A stretch of DNA of 64,000 nucleotides from Alteribacter keqinensis (GTDB lineage Bacteria; Bacillota; Bacilli; Bacillales; Salisediminibacteriaceae), in assembly GCF_003710255.1 (NCBI RefSeq), contig NZ_RHIB01000001.1, forward strand, positions 1,054,001 to 1,118,000, in the 5' to 3' direction. A program made the position numbers and the translations under genes. This document shows, piece after piece, positions 26,853 through 35,131 of the stretch. The stretch's first letter is position 1. The number at the start of each line of letters is the position of its first letter. The notes beneath the pieces were generated by a model. It was not told the DNA's origin. It ran no database searches and worked only from the letters and a program-made list of their open reading frames with translations.

Positions 26853-28337
26853 TTGAATAGTAAAATTTACAGGAAGCTTGATGCTACTGATCTTGCAGAA
26901 CTTGTACAAAAAAATGAAGTGAGTGCTGTTGAGCTGGTCAAAGCTTCTTATGACCGCCTTCTTGAAGTTAATAATATCTTGAATGCTGTTGTGCACACAA
27001 GATACGAAAAAGCGTTGGAAGATGCCAAAAAAGTAAACCCGGATCAGGGACCATTTTCAGGCGTTCCTTTATTGGTGAAAAATCTCTCGCAAGCCATAAA
27101 AGGTGAACCTCTCACCGGGAGTTCCCGTCTCCTCCAGTCAACAATTGCGAAGTCGGATTCAAACCTCGTAGCAAAACTCAGAAATGGCGGATCTGTCTTT
27201 TTAGGATCAACAAATACTCCGGAATTTGGATTGAAAAATATCAGTGAACCGGTCATGTATGGCCCTACGAGAAATCCTGCTGATCACCGTTACTCTGCAG
27301 GCGGCTCAAGTGGCGGATCTGCGGCAGCTGTGGCCGGTGGTATCGTTCCCGTAGCCGGTGCAAGTGACGGGGGAGGCTCCATCCGCATTCCTGCTTCTTT
27401 TACCGGCCTGGTGGGATTGAAACCTACAAGAGGAAGAACGCCTGTTGGACCTGGCGCAGGAAGGCAGTGGCAGGGGGCGGCCATTGATTTTGTGCTCAGC
27501 CGTTCAGTAAGGGACAGTGCAGGGATGCTCGATCTTCTCCAGGTTGTTCAGCCTGAAGCAGCTTTTCAGACACCTTTGTTTCAAGGCAGTTATATGACAG
27601 AGTTGAATAAGGGGATCGACAAAAATTGGAGAGTCGGGTTTTCCTTATGTTCACCAGTAGGTACGCCAGTTTCAGAAGATGCGAAGGAAGCGGTGTTAAA
27701 AACAATCAGATGGCTTGAAGAGCAGGGTGTTGCTGTTGAAGAACATGCCCCGGATATCGACGGAACTTCCCTGATGGAGCAGTATTATATAATGAATGCA
27801 GGTGAAATGGCCGGATTGATTCAAACCTTTGAACAATCTCTCAACCGGAAACTGGTTGCAGAAGATATGGAAATAGAGTCATGGATTTTAGGAGAAGCAG
27901 GGAAAAAAGTTTCCGCTGCAGACTTTACAAAAAGTCTGGCCGCGTGGGATACGGCAGCCCTGAAAACGGTAGAATATCACAATAAATTTGATTATTACAT
28001 CACACCTGCTACCGCTTTTTCAGCACCGGAGATAGGAGAGCTGACACATTCTGCAGAAAGCTGTGGAAGCCTCATTGAAAACGTTCAATCTCTGGATTAT
28101 AAAGGACAGCAGGAACTGATTTATGAGATGTTCCTTCCCAGTTTAACGTACACTCCTTTTACTCAGCTGGCTAACCTCACAGGACAGCCGGCAATCAGCA
28201 TTCCTGTTCATAAAACCACCCTGGGCATGCCTGTTGGCGTACAAGCAATGGCTATGAAAGGGCGGGAGGATAAATTACTCAGACTTGCGGGAGCATTGGA
28301 ACAGTCCCCGTTATGGGCTCAGGAACTGAATAAGTAA
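26853..28337 (+). CDS. Amidase-signature family hydrolase
   Basis: About 494 residues. The catalytic Lys is in LLVKNLSQ, the cis-Ser in the Gly-rich segment SAGGSSGGSAAAVAGG, and the nucleophile Ser in SDGGGSIRIPASFTG, together the Ser-cisSer-Lys triad of the family. It has no GatB-like partner and no GatA-specific context, so it is a general amidase rather than the tRNA amidotransferase subunit. Start uncertain: GTG 26844, GTG 26850 and TTG 26853 are all in frame. I prefer TTG 26853 because the ggggtg site overlaps the first GTG. The substrate is not readable from sequence. Confidence 0.85.
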   Translation: MNSKIYRKLDATDLAELVQKNEVSAVELVKASYDRLLEVNNILNAVVHTRYEKALEDAKKVNPDQGPFSGVPLLVKNLSQAIKGEPLTGSSRLLQSTIAKSDSNLVAKLRNGGSVFLGSTNTPEFGLKNISEPVMYGPTRNPADHRYSAGGSSGGSAAAVAGGIVPVAGASDGGGSIRIPASFTGLVGLKPTRGRTPVGPGAGRQWQGAAIDFVLSRSVRDSAGMLDLLQVVQPEAAFQTPLFQGSYMTELNKGIDKNWRVGFSLCSPVGTPVSEDAKEAVLKTIRWLEEQGVAVEEHAPDIDGTSLMEQYYIMNAGEMAGLIQTFEQSLNRKLVAEDMEIESWILGEAGKKVSAADFTKSLAAWDTAALKTVEYHNKFDYYITPATAFSAPEIGELTHSAESCGSLIENVQSLDYKGQQELIYEMFLPSLTYTPFTQLANLTGQPAISIPVHKTTLGMPVGVQAMAMKGREDKLLRLAGALEQSPLWAQELNK

Positions 28338-28355
28338 ACTGAACTGGAGAATATT

Positions 28356-28402
28356 AACCATCAGGAATGAGCGGGGCAGCCCCTTTTAATTCTTGATGGT
28401 TT
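28356..28402 (+). terminator. Terminator after the amidase gene
   Basis: Outer stem aaccatca-ggaat / attcttgatggtt with an inner ggggc-agcccc hairpin, then TTT. Confidence 0.7.
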
Positions 28403-28467
28403 TCACATTTCCCCGACAGATGGCCAGGGTACTTTGTAATGCATATCATTGGATTTGAGCATTCGTT

Positions 28468-28496
28468 TTGACTAAGGTGATACAGGAGCATATAAT
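28468..28496 (+). promoter_or_regulatory. Strong sigma-A promoter of the LLM oxidoreductase gene
   Basis: TTGACT (28468-28473), 17-nt spacer, TATAAT (28491-28496), 36 bp before the ATG. Confidence 0.85.
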
Positions 28497-28532
28497 CTGA
28501 GGTACATTCAATCAACTGAGGTGGGTCAGGGG

Positions 28533-29543
28533 ATGGAAAGAAAACAGCTTAAAGATATCCGTTTTTCAGTACTTGATTTAGCACCAATACTTGAAAATGG
28601 AACTGTCAGACAAACATTTGAAAATACTATTGACCTTGCCAGGCACTCCGAGGCTCTCGGTTATCACAGATACTGGCTTGCAGAACATCACAACATGCCC
28701 GGCATTGCCAGCTCCGCAACATCGGTTCTTATTGGTCATGTAGCAGGAAAAACATCATCAATCAGAGTGGGATCTGGAGGAATTATGCTTCCAAACCATG
28801 CCCCCCTTGTCATAGCAGAACAGTTTGGAACGCTCGAACACCTTTATCCGGGACGAATTGATCTTGGACTGGGACGCGCACCGGGTACAGACTTTCAAAC
28901 AAGCCGCGCCCTTCAAAGGGATCAAAAAGGGGGAATGGAATTTCCTCAAATGCTGGAGGAGCTGATGCATTACCTGGAGCCGGGGCAAAGTGAAGGTGTA
29001 CGTGCTATCCCGGGTGAAGGGACGAACATTCCGGTGTGGCTTCTGGGCTCAAGTGGTTTCAGTGCCCGCCTGGCAGGCGAGCTTGGACTCCCTTTTGCAT
29101 TTGCGAGTCATTTCGCCCCGGACAACACGCTGCCGGCACTTGAATTATACAGAAGTACATTTCAGCCTTCTGACATTCTTGAAAAGCCATATGCGATGGT
29201 AGGTGTCAATGTGATTGCAGCGGAAACCGATGAAAAGGCAATGTTCCTTGCTACTTCACAACAACAGCAGTTTCTTGAGCTTGTGAGAGGAAAACCGGGT
29301 CCTTTAAAACCCCCGGTAGATGATATTAATGCATTCTGCCTTCCTCACGAGAGAGAAGCAATTGAAAGACAGCTAGGATCCTCGATTACAGGAAGCAGGG
29401 AAACCGTACAGGAAAAGCTGCAGGCGTTTCTAAATGATACTCAGGCAGACGAGATGATGATTCACTCACAAATTTATGAGCACAAAGAACGGTTACGTTC
29501 ATTTGAAATTGTGAAAAACATACACGGTTCAGGACGGGCATAA
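28533..29543 (+). CDS. Bacterial luciferase-like (LLM) flavin-dependent monooxygenase
   Basis: 336 residues of the single-domain luciferase-like family (TIM barrel, FMN). Typical stretches: SVLDLAPI at the N terminus, [57 protein letters not shown], and [14 protein letters not shown]. It belongs to the widespread YvbT/YceB-like group whose substrates are not known. The ATG at 28533 is chosen over GTG 28521 because of spacing from tgaggtgg. Single gene with its own promoter and terminator. Confidence 0.9.
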   Translation: MERKQLKDIRFSVLDLAPILENGTVRQTFENTIDLARHSEALGYHRYWLAEHHNMPGIASSATSVLIGHVAGKTSSIRVGSGGIMLPNHAPLVIAEQFGTLEHLYPGRIDLGLGRAPGTDFQTSRALQRDQKGGMEFPQMLEELMHYLEPGQSEGVRAIPGEGTNIPVWLLGSSGFSARLAGELGLPFAFASHFAPDNTLPALELYRSTFQPSDILEKPYAMVGVNVIAAETDEKAMFLATSQQQQFLELVRGKPGPLKPPVDDINAFCLPHEREAIERQLGSSITGSRETVQEKLQAFLNDTQADEMMIHSQIYEHKERLRSFEIVKNIHGSGRA

Positions 29544-29548
29544 TGAAA

Positions 29549-29596
29549 GAAGGCGCCTCATAAGGCAGAATGCTGCCAATAGTGAGGTGCCTTTTT
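29549..29596. terminator. Bidirectional terminator between LLM and ger genes
   Basis: Stem aaggcgcctca / tgaggtgcctt with a long partly paired loop, ending in TTTTT. The two transcription units converge here. Confidence 0.7.
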
Positions 29597-30683
29597 ATTC
29601 ACTGATGCCCCCGTGGGTGATGGTGGTATTCACTTCTACATTGACTTTAAGGTCAGGGTACGTTTCTGACCACTTTTCAGCGTTCCATCCCCTTGTTCTC
29701 GTCTTAACTTGAAAGCCAAGACCCAGGGGATCAGCATCTAAATACTGAAATTTTTTAATTAAGGCTTTAATCTCCTCTTTTAGCTGCTCTGTTAATTCAT
29801 CTTCAAATTCTTTAATCTTTTTTTCATCCAATCTTCCACCGGAATACTCACTCAGTGACCCTTTTGCTGTTACCTTCGCTGTCAGAACCGGCTTTCCTGA
29901 TTCATAGTGGAGCTTATACTTCGTCCGGGCAATCAGATTCATAAAAGTGGCATATTCATTTCCCTCTAATTTAATTTCATACGTTCCCTCACTGAACGAT
30001 TCAACCAATGCCTTAAATAAAAATGATTCTTGCATCGAGATTGATGAAACCATTTTGTCATCTTTAAAGATGGCCAGCCCCTTCACTTGAAGCTTATCCT
30101 CACTCATTCCGAGATAGGGAAGAAAGGCATCCATCCCGTCCTGGTGATACCGGTAAAGAAAGACATGGATATTGGTTTTCGGTAAATCTGTATGCTTTGT
30201 ATTCTGCTCAACCAATTCTGAGATATATCGGGAAATCTCCGGTTCAATTGAAAGGTGGGATTCCAGCAGCTCTTTTGTATTTCCCTCATATACCAAAAGG
30301 TGCATTCTCTGACCGACAGAGGGGTCTCTTGAGTAGGTATCAATTAATTCATAGATTCCTTTTTCTGCAAGTTCCTGATTATATACGACTGAAGATAACT
30401 TACTATTATTAATTATTTTAGGCGATTTACTATCCAATTTGTCACGGATACCCTTTGCAGTGGTGCCGCTGGCGGTAATGGTTTCACTTTCAATATTTGT
30501 TGATGTTTTTTGATCCGCACCAATATATTTTGGTATACTCACTGTCACCTGGGTTACATCTTCATCAATATAATCAAACCCCGAGGTATGAATCAGCTGC
30601 AGTTCATCAATGACTTCTGTCGGGACACAGCCCGAAAGTAACAATGCATAAATAATGAAACTACCCACTTTTTGAAACGTCAT
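29595..30683 (-). CDS. Germinant receptor C subunit, Ger(x)C lipoprotein
   Basis: 362 residues. N-terminal signal peptide with the lipobox LLSGC (about residues 15-19), so the mature protein is lipid-anchored in the spore inner membrane. The rest is the soluble GerAC/GerBC fold (LIHTSGFDYID..., SVVYNQELAEKG, GTYEIKLEGN, FEDELTEQLKEEIKALIKKFQ...DPLGLG). The gene overlaps the 3' end of the B gene by 23 nt and has aaagggg before the ATG. It completes the A-B-C receptor that senses germinants. Which receptor (A, B, K or other) cannot be decided here. Confidence 0.92.
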   Translation of the reverse strand: MTFQKVGSFIIYALLLSGCVPTEVIDELQLIHTSGFDYIDEDVTQVTVSIPKYIGADQKTSTNIESETITASGTTAKGIRDKLDSKSPKIINNSKLSSVVYNQELAEKGIYELIDTYSRDPSVGQRMHLLVYEGNTKELLESHLSIEPEISRYISELVEQNTKHTDLPKTNIHVFLYRYHQDGMDAFLPYLGMSEDKLQVKGLAIFKDDKMVSSISMQESFLFKALVESFSEGTYEIKLEGNEYATFMNLIARTKYKLHYESGKPVLTAKVTAKGSLSEYSGGRLDEKKIKEFEDELTEQLKEEIKALIKKFQYLDADPLGLGFQVKTRTRGWNAEKWSETYPDLKVNVEVNTTITHGGISE

Positions 30684-31767
30684 GTTGAGCCCCTTTCAAC
30701 CGGATTTTCTGTGCAACCCACAAAAAAGGAATGTAAACATAGGTGAAGTAAAAGCCGATTTCCGAAACGACCGTATTCAACTGGTCGATTCCCTGCCGCG
30801 TCTCGAATACAATACTGGCACAGAAAAGGATCATGAGAAGTAAAATGAGTGTCTGATGCTGATTAATTGAAAACAACAGCTTATACCCGCGGCTTGTAGC
30901 CCACAGTCCGAGACATATATTCGGCAGAACCACAAGACCCCATATAGGTATAGCGAGGTATTCAAAGCGCTCAAGAAAGGGAAGCTCGATAATCTGCCAC
31001 ATTGTCAGAAGTGGCCAGATTGTCAGACTCAGCTGTTTAGGGCTGAAATAGATAAAAGCTGCAAAAGAGACAAGAAGGTACATGAAAATAGTCAAAAAAT
31101 TACCGGCGAGAGCCCATTTAAGGCTTGTTTCCGGCTTCTTTATAAATGGATAATAAATAAAAAGCATTTTAATTCCCAGATAACTCAGGACTATGGTCTT
31201 GATTCCCGGCAGGTAATCTTTTAATGACGCATCAAACAGAGGGAGAAGATTACGTATTTCCATAAATTCGAGGGGACCGATCAGACTGAAATAAGTAATG
31301 AGTGACAGGATGACCCCGAAAAAACAAACCCCTGTGACCACTCTGAACCCTTTTACAATGCAGTAGTAGGCAAGGATGCAGTAAACTGCTGTAATAGACC
31401 AAGTACTGAGATTTGGAAAAATCCACACCTGTATCACTTCTGTAAACGTCCGCAGTACGACGAGAGTAACACTGAGCAAATAAGTAAGAAGCAAAAAAGT
31501 GAACAGGCCACCGATCCATTTTCCGAAGACCTGTTTATTAATAGACACAACATCCCCATTTCCACGCTTTAGAATGTCATAAATAACCCAGATCATCGCA
31601 GAGGTAATCAGTCCTGAGATTATGACAGCAATCCACCCATCGTATTCCATGTCTTTTGCTATATACCGGGGAAAGCCAAGCACACCAACACCTACCTGCA
31701 TGGCATTGATCAGGAACATAACTAAAAAAGGAGAGATGAGGTTCCGTTCGGGAATCTTTGTTTGCAT
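30661..31767 (-). CDS. Germinant receptor B subunit (GerAB-type permease)
   Basis: 368 residues, about ten transmembrane helices, spore germination permease of the APC superfamily. It begins ISPFLVMFLINAMQVGVGVLGFPRYIA, the TM1 substrate region of the family. In GerAB this subunit is considered to bind the germinant. It lies 24 nt after the A gene and overlaps the C gene. The ribosome binding site aaggaga is about 12 nt from the ATG, slightly long. Confidence 0.92.
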   Translation of the reverse strand: MQTKIPERNLISPFLVMFLINAMQVGVGVLGFPRYIAKDMEYDGWIAVIISGLITSAMIWVIYDILKRGNGDVVSINKQVFGKWIGGLFTFLLLTYLLSVTLVVLRTFTEVIQVWIFPNLSTWSITAVYCILAYYCIVKGFRVVTGVCFFGVILSLITYFSLIGPLEFMEIRNLLPLFDASLKDYLPGIKTIVLSYLGIKMLFIYYPFIKKPETSLKWALAGNFLTIFMYLLVSFAAFIYFSPKQLSLTIWPLLTMWQIIELPFLERFEYLAIPIWGLVVLPNICLGLWATSRGYKLLFSINQHQTLILLLMILFCASIVFETRQGIDQLNTVVSEIGFYFTYVYIPFLWVAQKIRLKGAQHDVSKSG

Positions 31768-31791
31768 GTGAACTGATCTCTCCTTTCCTGT

Positions 31792-33276
31792 TTATTCATC
31801 GATGTCGTGTTTTCTTTTCGCATTTTTTTCATTAAACCGCTTCGTTTTTCCCGGTCTCATCTGCGCAGGACGTTCAGATTGTAAACTGAAAGGGAGCCTG
31901 ATTACGGAGTCTTTAAAATCTGCAAGCCGCGGCGGAAAAATCGGTTCCAAGTAAGGTCTGCCAAGGGATGTAAGGCCAAGAAGGTGAACGATTAAAAAAC
32001 CGATGCCGATAAAAACCCCGATCAGGCCCCACAGCTGGGCCAGGAAAAGAAAAGGGAACCGAAGAAGACGGATGGTATTACCAATCCTGTAAATGGGCGT
32101 TGTAAAGGAGGCGAGAGCAGCCAGTGCGACGATGATCAACAGAATATTACTCGTAAGCCCTGCTTCAACTGCCGCGGTACCAATAACAATTCCTCCAACG
32201 ATACCAATGGTTTGTCCGACTTTTGTAGGGAGCCTTGCACCGGCCTCGCGTAAAAGCTCAATCGTCAACTCCAGAAAAACAGCTTCTATAATAGGGGGAA
32301 AAGGAATCGCTTCTCTTGATTGAATTAACGTCGCCAGCAGATCTCTGGGTATTAACTGTGAGTGATAGGTAAGAACAGCAACATATATGGCTGTAGCGAA
32401 GATAGAAAACGCCACAGCAAAAAGTCTGATTATCCGGATGATGGATGACACGTGCCACCTTGAAAAATAGTCATCAAATGCTGAGAAAAACTCAATAAAG
32501 GTTGTCGGCCCTGTGATAGCAGTAGGTGATCCATGAACGAGTACAGCCACTTTCCCTTCTGACAATACAGCAGCCACCCGGTCGGGCCGTTCTGTATCGA
32601 TGAGCTGAGGAAAGGGAGAAAGGGTGCTGTCTTCAATCATCTGGTTTAAGTAGGAGCTGTCATCGATATGATCAAAATCAACATCCTCAATCCGCTGCCT
32701 CATCGTGTTCACATTTTCTTCGTCTGCAATGCCATCAAGATACAGAAGAGCAACTTTAGTTCTAGTAAGGGTTCCGACTTCCAGTTCAATCATGCGGAAC
32801 TGTCTGATCGGCAGACGGTTTCGAATAAGCTGAATGTTCGTTTTTAAATCTTCAATGAATGCCTGCTTAGGGCCAAGTACACTGAATTCCACTTCGGGAA
32901 CAGTAATGTCTCTTAAATTTCCATTTTCAAGGGGAACAAGTAAACACTCCTGTAAAGAAGATTGAGTAAGAATAAGAACAAACCCTGTGAGCAGCTTCGT
33001 CTCAATTATTTCAAGATCAGAAGTGGCCTGGATCTGATCAAAGGGAAGTGACAGATTGATATCATACAGGGATGGGGATTCAGCTTTCTTTAAATTCGGC
33101 AGAAAGTCTTTTTTCATAAGAGACAGGTCTACCAGGGTTTTGAAATAGTACAAGTGTACTTTCGAATTATTAATCTGAATGACTTCACTGGTAAAGTCAG
33201 CCGACTCCCCAAGCTCGGATAATAAGGAAGGGAGATCGGTGACTTTATTATTCTGATCCTCCGGTTTCTGTACCAT
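31792..33276 (-). CDS. Germinant receptor A subunit (GerAA family)
   Basis: 494 residues. Hydrophilic N-terminal half (about 1-250), then a membrane domain with the family stretch LTYHSQLIPRDLLATLIQSREAIPFPPIIEA and REAGARLPTKVGQTIGIVGG, and a basic C-terminal tail. First gene of the gerA-like operon. The frame opens at 33303, but the ribosome binding site ttggagggg lies within it and directs the ATG at 33276. Confidence 0.93.
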   Translation of the reverse strand: MVQKPEDQNNKVTDLPSLLSELGESADFTSEVIQINNSKVHLYYFKTLVDLSLMKKDFLPNLKKAESPSLYDINLSLPFDQIQATSDLEIIETKLLTGFVLILTQSSLQECLLVPLENGNLRDITVPEVEFSVLGPKQAFIEDLKTNIQLIRNRLPIRQFRMIELEVGTLTRTKVALLYLDGIADEENVNTMRQRIEDVDFDHIDDSSYLNQMIEDSTLSPFPQLIDTERPDRVAAVLSEGKVAVLVHGSPTAITGPTTFIEFFSAFDDYFSRWHVSSIIRIIRLFAVAFSIFATAIYVAVLTYHSQLIPRDLLATLIQSREAIPFPPIIEAVFLELTIELLREAGARLPTKVGQTIGIVGGIVIGTAAVEAGLTSNILLIIVALAALASFTTPIYRIGNTIRLLRFPFLFLAQLWGLIGVFIGIGFLIVHLLGLTSLGRPYLEPIFPPRLADFKDSVIRLPFSLQSERPAQMRPGKTKRFNEKNAKRKHDIDE

Positions 33277-33313
33277 AGATCCACCCCTCCAAAAATTCAT
33301 CACACACTACGGG

Positions 33314-33344
33314 TATTATGACTGAAATAAGCAGAGAATATTCT
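33314..33344 (-). promoter_or_regulatory. Probable sigma-G promoter of the ger operon
   Basis: On the minus strand: -35 AGAATA (33339-33344), 18-nt spacer, -10 CATAATA (33314-33320), about 38 bp before the A-gene start. This fits the forespore sigma-G consensus TGMATA / CATNHTA, as expected for germinant receptors. Confidence 0.65.
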
Positions 33345-33398
33345 TAGAAACCCAATGTTCAGGGCATGATAACGACAACAAGAAAGGATGGATAACAG

Positions 33399-33719
33399 GT
33401 GAAAAAAACGTATTACATTAACTTAAATCCTGCGAGCATGGACTTTATCAGTGAAATAAAAGTACCCGAATCGGGGTATCAGTATGAAATAGAGGCTTCA
33501 GAGGAGGAAATAGAGGAACTTCAGGACCTCCTTACGGTTACACAGGCACATGATTCCGATGAAAGAAATCTGCTCACTTTTCGCCACTTTGATGATGATT
33601 TTGCTGACCATGACAGAAGAGAATATCAGGAAGGACTTTCCGAGGTGTTTCAAGCTATTTATGACCTGGGAACACCGGAAGCGAAGCAGGCCATTGAGGA
33701 AATTCACTTAAATGAATAA
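33399..33719 (+). CDS. Conserved hypothetical acidic protein
   Basis: 106 residues, start GTG at 33399 with aaagga about 9-14 nt upstream. Strongly acidic (EASEEEIEELQDLL, FDDDFADHDRREYQEG), no signal or membrane part. N-terminal beta strands and a helix near residues 32-47 suggest a small alpha/beta domain. I recall similar short proteins in Bacillaceae labelled only as hypothetical, and make no functional claim. A terminator hairpin follows. Confidence 0.65.
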   Translation: MKKTYYINLNPASMDFISEIKVPESGYQYEIEASEEEIEELQDLLTVTQAHDSDERNLLTFRHFDDDFADHDRREYQEGLSEVFQAIYDLGTPEAKQAIEEIHLNE

Positions 33720-33740
33720 CCGTGTCGAAAGAAGAAGGAA

Positions 33741-33786
33741 AAGCGGAGGCTGCGTTCTAAAGTGAACAAGTCTCCGCTTGTTTCAT
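33741..33786 (+). terminator. Terminator after the acidic protein gene
   Basis: Stem aagcggag / ctccgctt (33741-33748 and 33772-33779) followed by a GTTTC tail; moderate quality. Confidence 0.5.
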
Positions 33787-33830
33787 CATAAAAGTATATT
33801 TAAAAAGTAAAAAACCTGAATTAAAAGGAA

Positions 33831-33901
33831 GATACTGGAGTATCCCGGCGTTTCCCGTCGAGTGGTGTAGAAGCTTACAACCCTTGTCACATAAGGGTTA
33901 C
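33831..33901 (+). promoter_or_regulatory. Structured stretch upstream of the 3D-domain wall protein gene
   Basis: Two short perfect hairpins, gatac-tgga-gtatc (33831-33844) and aaccctt / aagggtt (33879-33899), lie about 100-170 bp before the gene. They do not match a riboswitch class I know. A protein-binding site or chance are both possible. Confidence 0.25.
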
Positions 33902-34000
33902 AGGAGTATTTCAGTTTCATTAAACTCGTTCTAATATGATTCTATTCGTCCAACTTTTGTTATATTGTGGTCTTATACTTACGAAGGAGGGCGAACAGTA

Positions 34001-35047
34001 ATGGAATTTACCTTATTAACGGGGAAAAGGGTTGCAATGATGGTTTTGGCATTTGCATCATTTTTCTTAATCAGTATCGGTGAAACTAAAGCAGAGTCGC
34101 TTTTAGGAGATAAGCTTCTGCACGAAGGTAAAAGTCATGAACAGGTCAGTTTGCTTCAGGAGTTGTTGAGTGAAAGAGGATACATAGAGAGTGAGGTACA
34201 GGAAGGTACGTATGATCAGGCTACACGTAACGCTGTTATGTCTTTTCAAAAAGAGCACAGCCTCTTAACCGATGGTGTGGCAGGCCCTCAGACTTTAGGC
34301 GCACTTCAGGTCCTGAGACAAGGTGATGAGGGACAGGTTGTACTCGCACTTCAGGAAGACCTTGCTGCACTTGGAGTTTATACAGGAAAATTGGACGGAG
34401 AATTTGGTCCCGTTACACACCGCTCCGTTAAAACTTTTCAACAGGAAAACGGAATTCTTGTTGATGGTCTCGCTGGTCCTCAGACTTACGGAAAACTCCA
34501 CAAGGCGTTAAACAATCCGGGTACGCTTGTTTCACCTTCATCATCCTCATCTTCAAATGAGGCCTCTTCATCATTAAATTCGTCAGACTCTGGCACATCC
34601 TCTTCTGCCAATAGCGGCTCAGCTTCAAATTCAGAAGGCTCCACATCTTCTTCATCAGAGAGCAGCAGCTCAGAATCATCAGGGCAGGCGAACGCTGAAA
34701 CAAATGATGCATCTTCTTCCGGTACAGACCGATCAGGCAATACATCTGCCAGCCAGGGACAAACTATGACGGTAGAAGCGACTGCGTACACCGCTTACTG
34801 TAATGGATGCTCAGGTATTACGGCAACAGGACTTGACCTTCGTTCGAACCCGGGTAAAAAGGTAATTGCTGTTGATCCATCCGTCATTCCCCTTGGCAGC
34901 ACTGTCCATGTTGAAGGATATGGAACGTTTATTGCAGGAGATACAGGCGGTGCCATCCGCGGGAACAAAATTGATATCTTTATGCCAAGCAGGGAAGATG
35001 CCATTCAATTTGGACGCAGAACAGTAACAATCACGGTTCAGAATTAA
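34001..35047 (+). CDS. Secreted cell-wall protein: two PG-binding domains, Ser-rich linker, 3D domain
   Basis: 348 residues. Signal peptide (about residues 1-31, VLAFASFFLISIGETKA). Two PG_binding_1 repeats (about 42-100 and 104-164) each end in a DGxAGPQT motif. A linker of about 85 residues is mostly Ser, Asn, Glu and Gly. A C-terminal 3D domain follows (about 260-348), with the barrel and Asp-rich signature VDPSVIPLGS, GDTGGAIRGNKIDIF, as in YocH and Rpf2-like muralytic enzymes. It probably cleaves or remodels peptidoglycan outside the cell. The ATG at 34001 has aaggaggg 9 nt before it; earlier in-frame TTG codons lack such a site. Confidence 0.9.
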   Translation: MEFTLLTGKRVAMMVLAFASFFLISIGETKAESLLGDKLLHEGKSHEQVSLLQELLSERGYIESEVQEGTYDQATRNAVMSFQKEHSLLTDGVAGPQTLGALQVLRQGDEGQVVLALQEDLAALGVYTGKLDGEFGPVTHRSVKTFQQENGILVDGLAGPQTYGKLHKALNNPGTLVSPSSSSSSNEASSSLNSSDSGTSSSANSGSASNSEGSTSSSSESSSSESSGQANAETNDASSSGTDRSGNTSASQGQTMTVEATAYTAYCNGCSGITATGLDLRSNPGKKVIAVDPSVIPLGSTVHVEGYGTFIAGDTGGAIRGNKIDIFMPSREDAIQFGRRTVTITVQN

Positions 35048-35072
35048 TCGTTTGATTTGATTAAACAACTGG

Positions 35073-35116
35073 TAAGGGCGGAAAAAAGTACAATACCTTC
35101 TAATCCGCCCTCATTT
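35073..35116. terminator. Bidirectional terminator between wall protein and permease genes
   Basis: Stem agggcgga / tccgccct, with A-rich and T-rich flanks on both sides; the genes converge. Confidence 0.65.
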
Positions 35117-35131
35117 TACTGTAAATGGTTA

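Noticed and set aside
33820-33990. c-di-AMP (ydaO-type) riboswitch before the 3D-domain wall protein
   Set aside because: The wall-hydrolase context is suggestive, but the conserved ydaO motifs are absent.
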